A stretch of 62,450 nucleotides of DNA from positions 1-62,450 of the forward strand of contig CAYGYX010000006.1 in the NCBI GenBank assembly GCA_964354255.1, in the 5' to 3' direction. Both the position numbers and the translations under genes were made by a program. Origin of the DNA: VGBK01 sp964354255 (GTDB lineage: Bacteria > Actinomycetota > Acidimicrobiia > Spongiisociales > UBA11373). Of the stretch, positions 26,475 to 35,756 are shown piece by piece; positions within the stretch are counted from its first letter, which is position 1; each line of letters begins with the position of its first letter. A model generated the notes under the pieces. It was given only the letters and a program-made list of their open reading frames with translations, had not been told where the DNA came from and searched no databases.

Positions 26475-28427
26475 TTGGGAATGAGCCTGACCCGGAGGAT
26501 CCTGGAGAGCCACTTGGTGGAGGGGGGCTGGGCGGTTGGTGAGGAGATCGGCGTCCGCATCGATCAGACCCTGACCCAGGATGCCACCGGCACCATGGCC
26601 TACCTGCAGTTCGAGGCGATGGGTATCCCGCGGGTCCGCACTGAGCTGTCGGTCAGCTACGTGGATCACAACACCATCCAGGTCGGCTTCGAGAACTTCG
26701 ACGATCACCGTTACCTGCAGAGCGTCGCCCGCCGTTACGGGATCTTCTTTTCGCGGCCCGGCAACGGCATCTGCCATCAGGTGCACCTGGAGCGCTTCGG
26801 CCGGCCGGGCCGTACCCTGTTGGGCGCCGACAGCCACACTCCGACCGGCGGCGGCCTCGGTATGATCGCCATCGGGGCGGGCGGCCTGGATGTGGCTATG
26901 GCGATGGGGGGGGCGCCGTTCTACCTGACCTGCCCCCAGGTCGTCGGGATCCACCTCCGCGGCCGGCTGCCCGACTGGGTCTCGGCCAAGGACGTCATCC
27001 TCAACGTGCTCGAGCGCTTCGGCACCAAGGGCAACGTCGGCTGTGTGTTCGAGTACTTCGGGCCGGGGGTGGAGGGCTTGAGCGTTCCCGAGCGGGCCAC
27101 CATCACCAACATGGGGGCGGAGTGCGGCGTCACCACCTCGGTGTTCCCCAGCGACCGGGTCACCCGCGCCTTCCTGCGGGGGCAGGGGCGCGCGCCGGAT
27201 TGGGTGGAGATGGCGCCCGACGCCGACGCCGCCTACGAGCGGGTCATCGAACTCGATCTGGACAGACTGGAGCCCCTGGCCGCCACTCCGCACTCGCCGG
27301 GCAACATCAGCCCGGTGCGGGTGCTGGCCGGCCTGAAGGTGGACCAGGTCTGCCTGGGCTCGTGCACCAACTCCTCCTACACCGACCTGGTGCGGGTGGC
27401 CCGGATGCTGGCGGGCCGGACCGTGCACCCGGACGTCTCCTGTGTGATCACCCCGGGCTCGAAGCAGGTGGTGCAGACCATCGCCCGCGACGGCCACCTG
27501 GCCACGCTGATCGCCGCCGGGGCGCGCCTGGTCGAGCCCTCCTGCGGGTTCTGCATCGGCAACAGCCAGAGCCCGGGCTCGGGGGCGGTGAGCCTGCGCA
27601 CCAGCAACCGCAACTTCGAGGCCCGCTCGGGCACCAAGGACGCCCGCGTCTACCTGGTTTCGCCCGAGACGGCGGCGGCGGCTGTGCTGACCGGGGTGAT
27701 CACCGATCCGCGTGATCTGGGCCTGAGGTACCCCCGGGTGGAGATGCCCGAGGCCTTCGTGGTGGAAGACAACCTGATCATCCGGCCCGAGGAGACCCCG
27801 AGCCCGGCCGAGGTGGTCATCGAGCGCGGCCCCAACATCGGCGAGCCGCTGGTGAACCCGCCGCTGCCGGCCGCCATCCAAGGAGTGGTGGCCATCAAGG
27901 TGGGCGACAAGGTCACTACCGATCACATCATCCCGGCCGGCGCCCGCATGAAGTACCGCAGCAACATCGAGAAGTACTCCGAGTTCGTGTTCGAGAACGT
28001 CGATCCCGGCTTCTCCCGCCGGGCGGCGGGCTACCGTGACCAGGGATTGCACAACGTGATCGTCGCCGGGGAGAGCTACGGCCAGGGCTCCTCGCGCGAG
28101 CATGCCTCGATCTGCCCGAGCTTCCTGGGCGTCAAGATCGTGCTGGCCAAGAGCTTCGAGCGCATCCACGCCGCCAACCTGGTCAATTTCGGCATCGTGC
28201 CGCTCACCTTCACCCGGGAGGCCGACTACGACGCCCTGGAGGCCGACGACCGGCTCGAGATCCCGGACGTGCGTGAGCAGGTGGCGGGAGCCACCCGCTT
28301 CGCCATCCGCAACGTCACCCGGGGGAGGGACATCGAGGTGAGCTGCGAGCTCACCGAGCGGCAGCGGCGGATCGTGCTCGGCGGCGGGGCCCTGTCGGCC
28401 GGGCAGAGTGGCACGGGTCTGAGTTGA
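26475..28427 (+). CDS. Aconitate hydratase
   Basis: Interconverts citrate and isocitrate with a [4Fe-4S] cluster. The 650 residues match the shorter mitochondrial-like aconitase type found in many anaerobes and autotrophs rather than the ~900-residue AcnA. It shows RIDQTLTQDATGTMAYLQFE, GADSHTPTGGGLGM and cluster cysteines in LGSCTNSS (Cys297) and SCGFCIGNSQSPG (Cys357, Cys360), with the swivelling domain (VIVAGESYGQGSSREHAS) at the C-terminal end. TTG 26475 has GGAGG 7 bases upstream, while ATG 26481 is 13 bases from it. The choice adds only two residues. It is the first gene of a collinear set with isocitrate dehydrogenase and ATP-citrate lyase. Confidence 0.93.
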   Translation: MGMSLTRRILESHLVEGGWAVGEEIGVRIDQTLTQDATGTMAYLQFEAMGIPRVRTELSVSYVDHNTIQVGFENFDDHRYLQSVARRYGIFFSRPGNGICHQVHLERFGRPGRTLLGADSHTPTGGGLGMIAIGAGGLDVAMAMGGAPFYLTCPQVVGIHLRGRLPDWVSAKDVILNVLERFGTKGNVGCVFEYFGPGVEGLSVPERATITNMGAECGVTTSVFPSDRVTRAFLRGQGRAPDWVEMAPDADAAYERVIELDLDRLEPLAATPHSPGNISPVRVLAGLKVDQVCLGSCTNSSYTDLVRVARMLAGRTVHPDVSCVITPGSKQVVQTIARDGHLATLIAAGARLVEPSCGFCIGNSQSPGSGAVSLRTSNRNFEARSGTKDARVYLVSPETAAAAVLTGVITDPRDLGLRYPRVEMPEAFVVEDNLIIRPEETPSPAEVVIERGPNIGEPLVNPPLPAAIQGVVAIKVGDKVTTDHIIPAGARMKYRSNIEKYSEFVFENVDPGFSRRAAGYRDQGLHNVIVAGESYGQGSSREHASICPSFLGVKIVLAKSFERIHAANLVNFGIVPLTFTREADYDALEADDRLEIPDVREQVAGATRFAIRNVTRGRDIEVSCELTERQRRIVLGGGALSAGQSGTGLS

Positions 28428-28466
28428 AGTCGACGTAACCCGGCTGGGCTCACCAAGGAGGAACCG

Positions 28467-29690
28467 GTGTCCAAGGCCAGGTCGAAGATCCAGATGAAGA
28501 ACCCGATCGTCGAGATGGACGGCGACGAGATGACCCGCGTCATGTGGCAGATGGTCAAGGACCGGCTGCTGCTGCCGCACGTCGACCTCAGGACGGAGTA
28601 CTACGACCTGGGCCTGCGCAGGCGCGATGAGACCGACGACCAGGTCACCATCGACGCCGCCAACGCCACCATGCGACACCGGGTGGCGGTCAAGTGCGCC
28701 ACCATCACCCCCGACGCCGGGCGGGTCAAGGAGTACGGGCTCAAGAAGCAGTGGAGGAGCCCCAACGGCACCATCCGCGCCATGCTCGACGGCACCGTGT
28801 TCCGCTGCCCGATCATCACCCCGCGCATCAAGCCCGCCGTGCGCAGCTGGCGCAAGCCCATCGTGATCGGCCGCCACGCCTACGGGGACGTGTATCGCAA
28901 CGTGGAGATGTACATCCCGACGGCCGGCAAGGTGGAGCTGGTGTACACCCCCCGCGACAGCGACCAGGAGAAGCGGGTGGTGGTGCACGACTTCCAGACG
29001 CCGGGCGTGGTCATGGGCATGTACAACCTGGTCGACTCGATCACCAGCTTCGCCCGCGCCTGCTTCGCCTACGCCCTCGACCACCGCATCGACATGATCT
29101 TCTCCTGCAAGGACACGATCTCCAAGATCTACCACGCCCAGTTCCGCCTGATCTTCCGCGACGTCTTTGAGCGCGAGTACCAGGCGAAGTTCGCCGAGGC
29201 CGGCATCACGTATACCTTCACCCTGATCGACGACGCGGTGGCGCGCATCATGAAGTCCGAGGGCGGCCTGCTGTGGGCCTGCCGCAACTACGACGGCGAC
29301 GTGTTCAGCGACATGGTCGCCTCGGCCTTCGGCTCCCTGGCGATGATGACCTCGGACCTCATCTCGCCGCACGGCTACTTCGAGTACGAGGCGGCCCACG
29401 GCACCGTCCAGCGCCACTATTACCAGCACCTCAAGGGGGAGAAGACCTCGACCAACTGCATGGCGCTGATCTACGCCTGGACCGGCGCCCTGGCGAAGCG
29501 GGCGGAGCTCGACGGCACCCCCGAACTGGCCGCCTTCGCCGCCAAGGTCGAGGAGGCCGCCATCGGTACCATCGAGGGCGGGGTGATGACCAAGGACCTG
29601 GTGCCCTACGCCGACCCGCCGCCGGAGAAGTACGCGTACACGGAGGAGTTCCTGGACGCGATCCGCAACAACCTGGACAGACTGCTCTAG
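28467..29690 (+). CDS. NADP isocitrate dehydrogenase, eukaryote-type homodimer
   Basis: Interconverts isocitrate and 2-oxoglutarate plus CO2. The 407 residues align along their length with eukaryotic cytosolic/mitochondrial IDH rather than the E. coli Icd type. Substrate residues are kept in SPNGTIR, GTVFR, GRHAYGDVY and the ISK lysine. The metal-binding aspartates are in WACRNYDGDVFSD, and NADP-type Arg-His is in AAHGTVQRHY. Some blocks are unusual, such as RAMLDGTVFRCPIITPR and FSCKDTISKIYHAQFR, so it is a divergent member. ATG 28467 follows AAGGAGG. In a reductive cycle it would fix CO2 onto 2-oxoglutarate; in the usual direction it would make NADPH. Confidence 0.92.
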   Translation: MSKARSKIQMKNPIVEMDGDEMTRVMWQMVKDRLLLPHVDLRTEYYDLGLRRRDETDDQVTIDAANATMRHRVAVKCATITPDAGRVKEYGLKKQWRSPNGTIRAMLDGTVFRCPIITPRIKPAVRSWRKPIVIGRHAYGDVYRNVEMYIPTAGKVELVYTPRDSDQEKRVVVHDFQTPGVVMGMYNLVDSITSFARACFAYALDHRIDMIFSCKDTISKIYHAQFRLIFRDVFEREYQAKFAEAGITYTFTLIDDAVARIMKSEGGLLWACRNYDGDVFSDMVASAFGSLAMMTSDLISPHGYFEYEAAHGTVQRHYYQHLKGEKTSTNCMALIYAWTGALAKRAELDGTPELAAFAAKVEEAAIGTIEGGVMTKDLVPYADPPPEKYAYTEEFLDAIRNNLDRLL

Positions 29691-29710
29691 CCCACACAGG
29701 AGCCCAGACG

Positions 29711-30982
29711 ATGGCCAAACAGGCAATTCGGGAGTTCGACGCGAAACGGATGCTGGCCCGGGGACTGGCCGAGACCTCCGGCGGCCGGTTCAGCGTCGAC
29801 CCCAGGCTGGTGCTCGTGTCCGCGGACACCGATCTCGACGGCCTGGCGCAGGCGCACCCTTGGCTGGAGGCCACCAAACTGGTGGTCAAGCCCGACCAGC
29901 TGTTCGGCAAGCGGGGCAAGAACAACCTGCTGTGCCTCAACGCCTCCCTGGAGGACGCCAAGCGCTGGATCAGCGAGCGGCTGGGCCGCGAGATCACCAT
30001 CACCCAGACCACCGGCCAGACCACGGGCAGGCTCACCCACTTCCTGGTCGAGCCCTTCGTCCCGCACGGCCGGGAGTACTACCTCGGCATCACCACTGCT
30101 CGTGAGCACGACTCGATCTACTTCTCCACTCAGGGTGGGGTGGACATCGAGGAGGCCTGGTCCTCGGTGGTCGAGACCCGGGTCGGTGTCCTGGACGACA
30201 TCGACGCGGTCGGCATCGAGCTGCCGGCGGACCTCGAGGACCCTGAGACCGTGACCGCCTTCGCCAAGGCGCTGTACGAGTTCTTCGTCTCCTATCACTT
30301 CGCCTACCTCGAGATCAACCCCTTCGCGCTGGAGCAGGGCAAGGTCGTCCTGATGGATGTGAAATCCCGCGTGGACGACTACGCCGCCTTCCCGTGCGCC
30401 GAGAAGTGGGGCGCGCTCGAATTCCCCAAGCCCTTCGGCACCACCCAGACCCCTGAGGAGAGGCGCATAGAGGAGCTCGACGAGCGCACCGGCGCCTCCC
30501 TGAAGCTCAACCTCCTCAACCCCAGCGGCCGGATCTGGAACCTGGTGGCCGGGGGCGGGGCCTCGGTGATCTACGCCGACACCGTGGTCGACCTCGGCCT
30601 GGCCGAGGAGCTGGCCAACTACGGGGAGTACTCGGGCGATCCCTCGATGGAGGACACCTACGAGTACACCAAGGTGGTGCTGGATCTCATGACGCGCGAG
30701 CAGGACCGGCAGGGCCGGCCCAAGTTCCTGCTGATCGGCGGCGGGATCGCCAACTTCACCGACGTGGCCTCGACCTTCACCGGCATCATCAAGGCCATCG
30801 AGGAGTACGCCGACCGGCTGAAGGCCGTCGACGCCCGGATCCTGGTGCGCCGGGGCGGCCCGAACTTCGAGACCGGCCTGGCCAACATGCGCTCCCTGGG
30901 GGAGAGGCTGAAGTTGCCCATCGAGGTGTTCGGCCCCGAGACCCACATGACCAAGATCGTTCGCATGGTGCTGGAGGACTGA
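29711..30982 (+). CDS. ATP-citrate lyase, ATP-grasp/citrate-binding subunit
   Basis: The smaller subunit of the heteromeric enzyme that cleaves citrate with ATP and CoA to acetyl-CoA and oxaloacetate. The 423 residues contain the ATP-grasp fold (KLVVKPDQLFGKRGKNNL, AYLEINPFALEQGKVVLMDVKSR) and the citrate-binding part (NLVAGGGASVIYADTV, GEYSGDPSMEDTYEYTK, RRGGPNFETGL). The frame is open far upstream through the IDH gene, but ATG 29711 is 20 bases after the IDH stop and starts the homology. Subunit names differ between plant and Chlorobium nomenclature (AclA/AclB), so I give no symbol. Its 3' end is 3 bases from the start of the large subunit. Confidence 0.94.
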   Translation: MAKQAIREFDAKRMLARGLAETSGGRFSVDPRLVLVSADTDLDGLAQAHPWLEATKLVVKPDQLFGKRGKNNLLCLNASLEDAKRWISERLGREITITQTTGQTTGRLTHFLVEPFVPHGREYYLGITTAREHDSIYFSTQGGVDIEEAWSSVVETRVGVLDDIDAVGIELPADLEDPETVTAFAKALYEFFVSYHFAYLEINPFALEQGKVVLMDVKSRVDDYAAFPCAEKWGALEFPKPFGTTQTPEERRIEELDERTGASLKLNLLNPSGRIWNLVAGGGASVIYADTVVDLGLAEELANYGEYSGDPSMEDTYEYTKVVLDLMTREQDRQGRPKFLLIGGGIANFTDVASTFTGIIKAIEEYADRLKAVDARILVRRGGPNFETGLANMRSLGERLKLPIEVFGPETHMTKIVRMVLED

Positions 30983-30985
30983 GCC

Positions 30986-32833
30986 ATGGCCAGCTACGAC
31001 CTGTTCCACAAGGACACCAAGGCCTTCGTCTACGGAAACCAGCTGCGCGCCGTGCAGCGCATGCTGGATTTCGACTACATGTGCCGCCAGGACTCACCCT
31101 CCGTGGTGGGCGTCATCACCCCCGAGCGGGGCGGCTTCGAGAAGTTCTTCTGGGGCACGAAGGAGATCGTCATCCACCGCTTCCGCACGATCCGCGACGC
31201 CGTGCAGGCCCATCCCGAGGCGGACACGGTGGTCAACTTCGCCTCCGAGCGCTCGGCCTACGCCTCCACCAAGGAGATGCTGGAGACCGAGACCATCAGG
31301 GTCGTCGCCGTCATCGCCGAGGGTGTGCCCGAGCGCCATGCCCGTGAGCTGCGCCTGCTCGCCAAGCAGAAAGGCCGCTGGATCATCGGACCGGCCACCG
31401 TGGGCGGGATCAAGGCCGGCTGCTTCCGCATCGGCAACACGGCCGGGACGCTGGAGAACATCCGGGAGTGCAAGCTCTACCGGCCGGGCTCGGTGGGCTT
31501 CGTGGCCAAGAGCGGCGGCCTGTCGAACGAGGCCTACAGCATCATCGCCCGCAACACCGACGGTATCTACGAGGGGATCGCCATCGGCGGTGACGCTTTC
31601 CCGGGCTCCAGCCTGGCAGACCACCTGCTGCGCTTCGAGGCCAACCCCGCCGTGAAGATGATGGTCTGCCTGGGTGAGCTGGGCGGCACGGAGGAGTACG
31701 AGATCGTCGAGGCCCTGCAGGACGGGCGGCTCACCAAGCCGCTGGTGATCTGGGTGACCGGCACCTGCGCGCCCATGCTGGCCGGCGGCGTCCAGTTCGG
31801 CCACGCCGGCGCCCGGGCCGACAGTGCCCGCGAGGGGGCGCAGGCCAAGAACGAGGCGCTGCGCAAGGCCGGCGCGGTGGTGCCGACTTCCTTCGACGAC
31901 TACGACCAGAGGATCCGCGAGACCTACGAGGAGCTCAAGCGCAGGGGCGTCATCCAGCCGGTGCCGGAGTTCGACCCGCCGCCCATCCCGATGGATTACG
32001 CCGACGCGTTGAAGCGCGGCCTGGTACGGCGGCCCACCAACTTCATGTCGACCATCTGCGACGAACGCGGTGAGGTCCACAACTACTGCGGCGTCCCCAT
32101 GGACGAGGTGATCCGCCAGGGCTACGGCATCGGCGGCGTGATCGGGCTGCTGTGGTTCAAGAAGAAGCTGCCCTCCTACGCCTGCGACTTCATCGAGCTG
32201 GTCATTCAGATCATCGCCGATCACGGCCCGGCCGTGTCCGGCGCGCACAACACCATCGTCACGGCCCGCGCCGGCAAGGGGCTCATCGAGTCGCTGGTGT
32301 CGGGCCTGGTCACGATCGGCCCCCGCTTCGGGGGGGCGGTCAACGGCGCCGCCGACCACTTCCGCCTGGGCCTGAACCGCCGGCTCGGCCCGCGCGAGTT
32401 CGTCGAGTACATGAAGTCCCAGAACATCAACATCCAGGGCATCGGCCACCGCCTACACAGCGTCGACAACCCGGACGCCCGGGTGGAGATCATGATCGCC
32501 TTCGCCCGCCAGCACTTCCCCAGGACGCCGGTGCTGGACTACGCGCTGTCGGTCGCAGACGTCACCTCGCGCAAGAAGAACAACCTGATCCTCAACGTCG
32601 ATGGCTGCATCGGCGTGCTGTTCGTAGATCTCTTGCTGGCCATCGGCTACGACGACGCGGAGATCCAGGAGCTCGCGGACATGGGTTTCTTCAACGCCGT
32701 GTTCCTGCTGGGCCGCTCGATCGGCTTCATGGGGCACTACTTCGACCAGAAGCGGCTCAACCAGGGGCTCTACCGCCACCCGCTCGACGACATCCTGTAC
32801 GACGTTCCCGACGAGCCGGAGAGCGCGAACTAG
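30986..32833 (+). CDS. ATP-citrate lyase, CoA-ligase/citrate-synthase-like subunit
   Basis: The larger partner (615 residues). The N-terminal half is succinyl-CoA-synthetase-alpha-like, with GPATVGGIKAGCFRIGN, FVAKSGGLSNE and the phosphorylated His in GVQFGHAGARAD (His273). The C-terminal third is citrate-synthase-like, with SGAHNTIVTARAGKGLIESL, GPRFGGAVNGAAD and GIGHRLHSVDNPD. Together with the preceding subunit this is a complete ATP-citrate lyase, an enzyme mostly known from reductive-TCA autotrophs and eukaryotes and unexpected in a typical sugar-using actinomycete. Start at ATG 30986, 3 bases after the previous stop. Confidence 0.95.
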   Translation: MASYDLFHKDTKAFVYGNQLRAVQRMLDFDYMCRQDSPSVVGVITPERGGFEKFFWGTKEIVIHRFRTIRDAVQAHPEADTVVNFASERSAYASTKEMLETETIRVVAVIAEGVPERHARELRLLAKQKGRWIIGPATVGGIKAGCFRIGNTAGTLENIRECKLYRPGSVGFVAKSGGLSNEAYSIIARNTDGIYEGIAIGGDAFPGSSLADHLLRFEANPAVKMMVCLGELGGTEEYEIVEALQDGRLTKPLVIWVTGTCAPMLAGGVQFGHAGARADSAREGAQAKNEALRKAGAVVPTSFDDYDQRIRETYEELKRRGVIQPVPEFDPPPIPMDYADALKRGLVRRPTNFMSTICDERGEVHNYCGVPMDEVIRQGYGIGGVIGLLWFKKKLPSYACDFIELVIQIIADHGPAVSGAHNTIVTARAGKGLIESLVSGLVTIGPRFGGAVNGAADHFRLGLNRRLGPREFVEYMKSQNINIQGIGHRLHSVDNPDARVEIMIAFARQHFPRTPVLDYALSVADVTSRKKNNLILNVDGCIGVLFVDLLLAIGYDDAEIQELADMGFFNAVFLLGRSIGFMGHYFDQKRLNQGLYRHPLDDILYDVPDEPESAN

Positions 32834-32886
32834 TGAGACGGCTTGTCGGGTGTCCCAATACTGAGTGAGACTCCAGGGGAGGACCT

Positions 32887-34839
32887 GTGTTGCATCTCGG
32901 GGTGGGTATCGACATCCTCAGTCATGTGGGTGGGATCGTCACGCTGGAGCAGGCCCAGGCGTTGTTCGACTCCACGTGTGATGCCGGGACTCGGGTGAAG
33001 CTCAGCCGTATTGGCAACCAGGCGGCCCTGCTCAGGATTGCCAACGCTATCTCCATGACCAGAGCCACCCGGGTATTCGTGAACACCGGGTCCGGTGAGG
33101 ATGCCTGGCGAGTCAGATCGATGGCTCTGGCCAACAAGGAGGAGAGCTGGCTGGCCCTTCCGGATCACACCATCCACTTCGATCTTGCCGAGGAACAGGC
33201 ACGGATCATCGACCGGACCTACTACGTCATTAACCCGGATGAGACGGTGAGCGAACTGGCCAGGAGTGTCGGTCGCGACGAGGCGCTGGCCTATGTCAGG
33301 GAGAGCATGGGCGGTATCGCCGAGGGCAGGACCTTGCTCATCGGCTTCTTCAGCCGTGGCCCTATAGGAGCGAAAGCGGCCATTCCTGCTCTCCAGATGA
33401 CGACTTCGGCCTATGTCATGCACTCGGCGGACATCCTGTACCGGCACGCGTATTCAGATTTCGATGCCGAAGCGGAGCGGGCCGGCTGTTTCTTCACCAA
33501 CCTACACAGCGAAGGATCGAACAGGCCGGAGGACCTGCCGAACGCGCGCGTGTTCATGGATCGCAGTTGGCTGACGACCTACTCCGTGTTCTGCACCTAT
33601 GCCGGGAACACGCTGCTCTTGAAGAAGGGCAACCACCGATTTGCGGTGGACCTGGCAACCTATCGGGACACCGGTCGGATTCTCTCGGAGCACATGTTCA
33701 TTACCGGGCTCACCAACCCGAGCGGCCGAACGACCTATTTCGCGGGGGCGGCGCCTTCCGGGTGCGGCAAGACCACGACGGCCATGGTGGGCACGGACTT
33801 CATCGGCGATGACCTGGCGCAGCTCTGGATCGCCGAGGACGGGACCTTGCGGGCGATCAACCCCGAGGTGGGTGTGTTCGGGATCGTCAGGGATGTGAGT
33901 CGTGGCAGCGACCCGTATCTGATGGGCCCTCTCCGGGAACAGGGCACTGAGGTCATCTGGTCCAATGTGCTGGTCGATTTCGCGGGTGTGCCGCATTGGG
34001 TGGGCAGCGGGGAGCCGTCGCCGGAACGCGGTGTGAACTTCCAGGGCGAATGGTGGCAGGGCAAGAGGGACCGGGCGGGCAAGGAGATCCCGCTGTCACA
34101 TGCGAACTCCCGGTTCACCATACGGAACAGCGCCATCCTGAACTACAACGCGGTCGCAGCTGAGGATCCAGGAGGCGTGCAGATCCAGGTGATCACCTAC
34201 AGCGGGCGTGACAGCGACACCATGCCTCCAGTGTGGGTTGCCACGAGTTCCGACGAGGGGGTGGCCATCGGAGCCTCCGTGCTATCGGCGGCCACAGCCA
34301 CCGAGGTTGGCGCGACGGGTGTGCGCCGCCAGCCATGGGCGAATGAGCCCTTCATCCCCGGTCCTCTTTCGGACTATATGGCCGCGCAGTTCACCTTCTT
34401 CAATTCGGAGGATCTCGAGCACAAGCCTCTCATGGCGGGACTCAACTACTTCCTTACTACCGGGGCACGCGGCGGCGTGGGGGATGCGCTGCTCGGGGAG
34501 AAGCGCGATGTCAGAGCATGGCTCGGGTGGCTTGAGCAAAGAGCGCACCACGAGGTCGAGGCGATCAGAACACCCATTGGAGAGATCCCGATTTATGACG
34601 ATCTCGTGGTGCTGTTCAGGACCATCGACAAGGACTACGCCAGAGATCTCTACAACAGGCAGTTCGCCCTGTATGTCGACAACATACTGGCGAGAATCCG
34701 CCTGCTCGAAAAGGCCTACATGCAGGATCCGGATGTCTCCCCACGGCTCCTCACGGTCTATCGGGCGCAGATCGCCGGGCTCGAAGCACTCAAGGCCAAG
34801 CACGGGCCCGTGGTATCGGTGGATCAAATCGCCAAATGA
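32887..34839 (+). CDS. pckG: Phosphoenolpyruvate carboxykinase (GTP-type family)
   Basis: Converts oxaloacetate and GTP to PEP and CO2, linking the oxaloacetate released by ATP-citrate lyase to gluconeogenesis. The family is clear from the kinase P-loop GAAPSGCGKTTTAM (Lys295), the hinge SEHMFITGLTNPSGRTTYFAG, the C-terminal PLMAGLNYFLTT region and several conserved blocks. The N-terminal ~200 residues are divergent, and at 650 residues it is somewhat long. GTG 32887 lies just behind GGGGAGG. Its third codon positions are richer in A/T than its neighbours: 31 of 60 bases at 34561-34620 are G+C, against 46 of 60 at 32341-32400 in the lyase gene. That suggests separate acquisition. Confidence 0.88.
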   Translation: MLHLGVGIDILSHVGGIVTLEQAQALFDSTCDAGTRVKLSRIGNQAALLRIANAISMTRATRVFVNTGSGEDAWRVRSMALANKEESWLALPDHTIHFDLAEEQARIIDRTYYVINPDETVSELARSVGRDEALAYVRESMGGIAEGRTLLIGFFSRGPIGAKAAIPALQMTTSAYVMHSADILYRHAYSDFDAEAERAGCFFTNLHSEGSNRPEDLPNARVFMDRSWLTTYSVFCTYAGNTLLLKKGNHRFAVDLATYRDTGRILSEHMFITGLTNPSGRTTYFAGAAPSGCGKTTTAMVGTDFIGDDLAQLWIAEDGTLRAINPEVGVFGIVRDVSRGSDPYLMGPLREQGTEVIWSNVLVDFAGVPHWVGSGEPSPERGVNFQGEWWQGKRDRAGKEIPLSHANSRFTIRNSAILNYNAVAAEDPGGVQIQVITYSGRDSDTMPPVWVATSSDEGVAIGASVLSAATATEVGATGVRRQPWANEPFIPGPLSDYMAAQFTFFNSEDLEHKPLMAGLNYFLTTGARGGVGDALLGEKRDVRAWLGWLEQRAHHEVEAIRTPIGEIPIYDDLVVLFRTIDKDYARDLYNRQFALYVDNILARIRLLEKAYMQDPDVSPRLLTVYRAQIAGLEALKAKHGPVVSVDQIAK

Positions 34840-34982
34840 GCAGCCCGGCTTGTCGTGGGCATTGGGAGCGCTCGAGGCAAAGAGACAGGCAGCGAGGTCG
34901 TTGTCTGCTGGATGGCTGGGTCAAGTGGACCTCGGCTCCAATGCTCCGGCCGCCGCCGGGGTGAGCTTTGGGTACTGCGTGT

Positions 34983-35001
34983 CCTCCCGTTCGACGGGAG
35001 G
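34983..35001. terminator. Hairpin downstream of the PEPCK gene
   Basis: CCTCCCGT and ACGGGAGG form a perfect 8-bp stem around TCG, about 145 bases after the PEPCK stop. No T tract follows. It could end the citrate-cluster transcript; the distance makes this uncertain. Nothing else is visible in 34840-35127. Confidence 0.35.
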
Positions 35002-35127
35002 AGGCCGGGGTGCGGGCTCACCGATGTGGGGCCCGGGTCGTAGGGCCGGGCCCTCGAACCCCTTTGTCGACCTGGCAGCGGGGGGCGCAGGCGGTTCCCC
35101 GGACTCCATCGGTCCGGCGTGGCCCCC

Positions 35128-35268
35128 TTACTGTCTCCTCTGCCCTCGTGTCACGGGTTGCAGGAAGAACATGAAGAACGCGAAGAACCCGTACCACCAG
35201 GGTTCGTCCAGCGCGAATCCCAACACGCCCAGGAATCCCAGGAACCCCCAGAACCAGTTCAGTCTCAT
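35128..35268 (-). CDS. Small hydrophobic protein
   Basis: A 46-residue protein that is almost entirely hydrophobic and aromatic: LNWFWGFLGFLGVLGFAL and WWYGFFAFFMFFL are separated by DEP, with a short basic tail TRGQRR. It reads as a helical hairpin or one long membrane helix. Conserved small proteins of this sort, with FLGFLG and DEP...FFAFFxFF, occur in diverse bacteria and archaea without known function; that is from memory, unverified. The start ATG 35268 is preceded by GGGGGT. The regular codon pattern and sharp amphipathic design argue it is real despite its size. A PH-like protein gene on the same strand lies 490 bases upstream. Confidence 0.6.
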   Translation of the reverse strand: MRLNWFWGFLGFLGVLGFALDEPWWYGFFAFFMFFLQPVTRGQRRQ

Positions 35269-35756
35269 TCTGACCCCCGGAGACCGCAGCACCGGCCCGC
35301 CATATTGCTGGACACGGTAGCGGCGACGATCGGCATCGGCCCGGGCATCGAGGTTCTCCAACCCGTCGGCGGCGATGCCGTCCGCTGCCGTTCGGTCGGG
35401 GGAGGGCGTCGGCAGTGACCCCGCCTCCGCGGGTGGCTCATCGAGCTGAAGGCCCGACCCCTGCCGGCGGCCATCGCGGCAGCGCTCGGCTTGGAGGCTG
35501 CCAGTGGCGTCACACTGATGAAGGCGACGCCAGCAGCCGACTCCAGGTCGAACGAGGGTTGGCCCGTCCTCTTCCCCACCCCGGAGATGTTCACCTGTTG
35601 CTTCGCTGGCAGTCCGGCGATGCCGGATGAGGCGGAGCCGATTGATGGCGAAGCTGGGGGTTCCTTTCGACGCGCTGCCCGGCTCGGTACCCAGAGTCCC
35701 GGCCCACAACGGCCCAACGCAGTCCCGGACCACCACCCCGACCTCTCGGCGGCGTG
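35269..35756. other. Spacer between the PH-like and small hydrophobic genes
   Basis: About 490 bases. Open frames exist on both strands, but none has a ribosome-binding site plus recognisable protein character. I see no RNA, repeat or mobile-element signature. Confidence 0.4.

Noticed and set aside
29273..29710. Upstream extension of the ATP-citrate lyase small subunit
   Set aside because: It is the shadow of the IDH gene; the conserved protein begins at ATG 29711.
26103..29726. Minus-strand open frame of about 1200 codons across aconitase and IDH
   Set aside because: It mirrors two well-recognised plus-strand genes. Long antisense frames are expected at this G+C content, and the peptide is low-complexity His/Gly/Val-rich without motifs.
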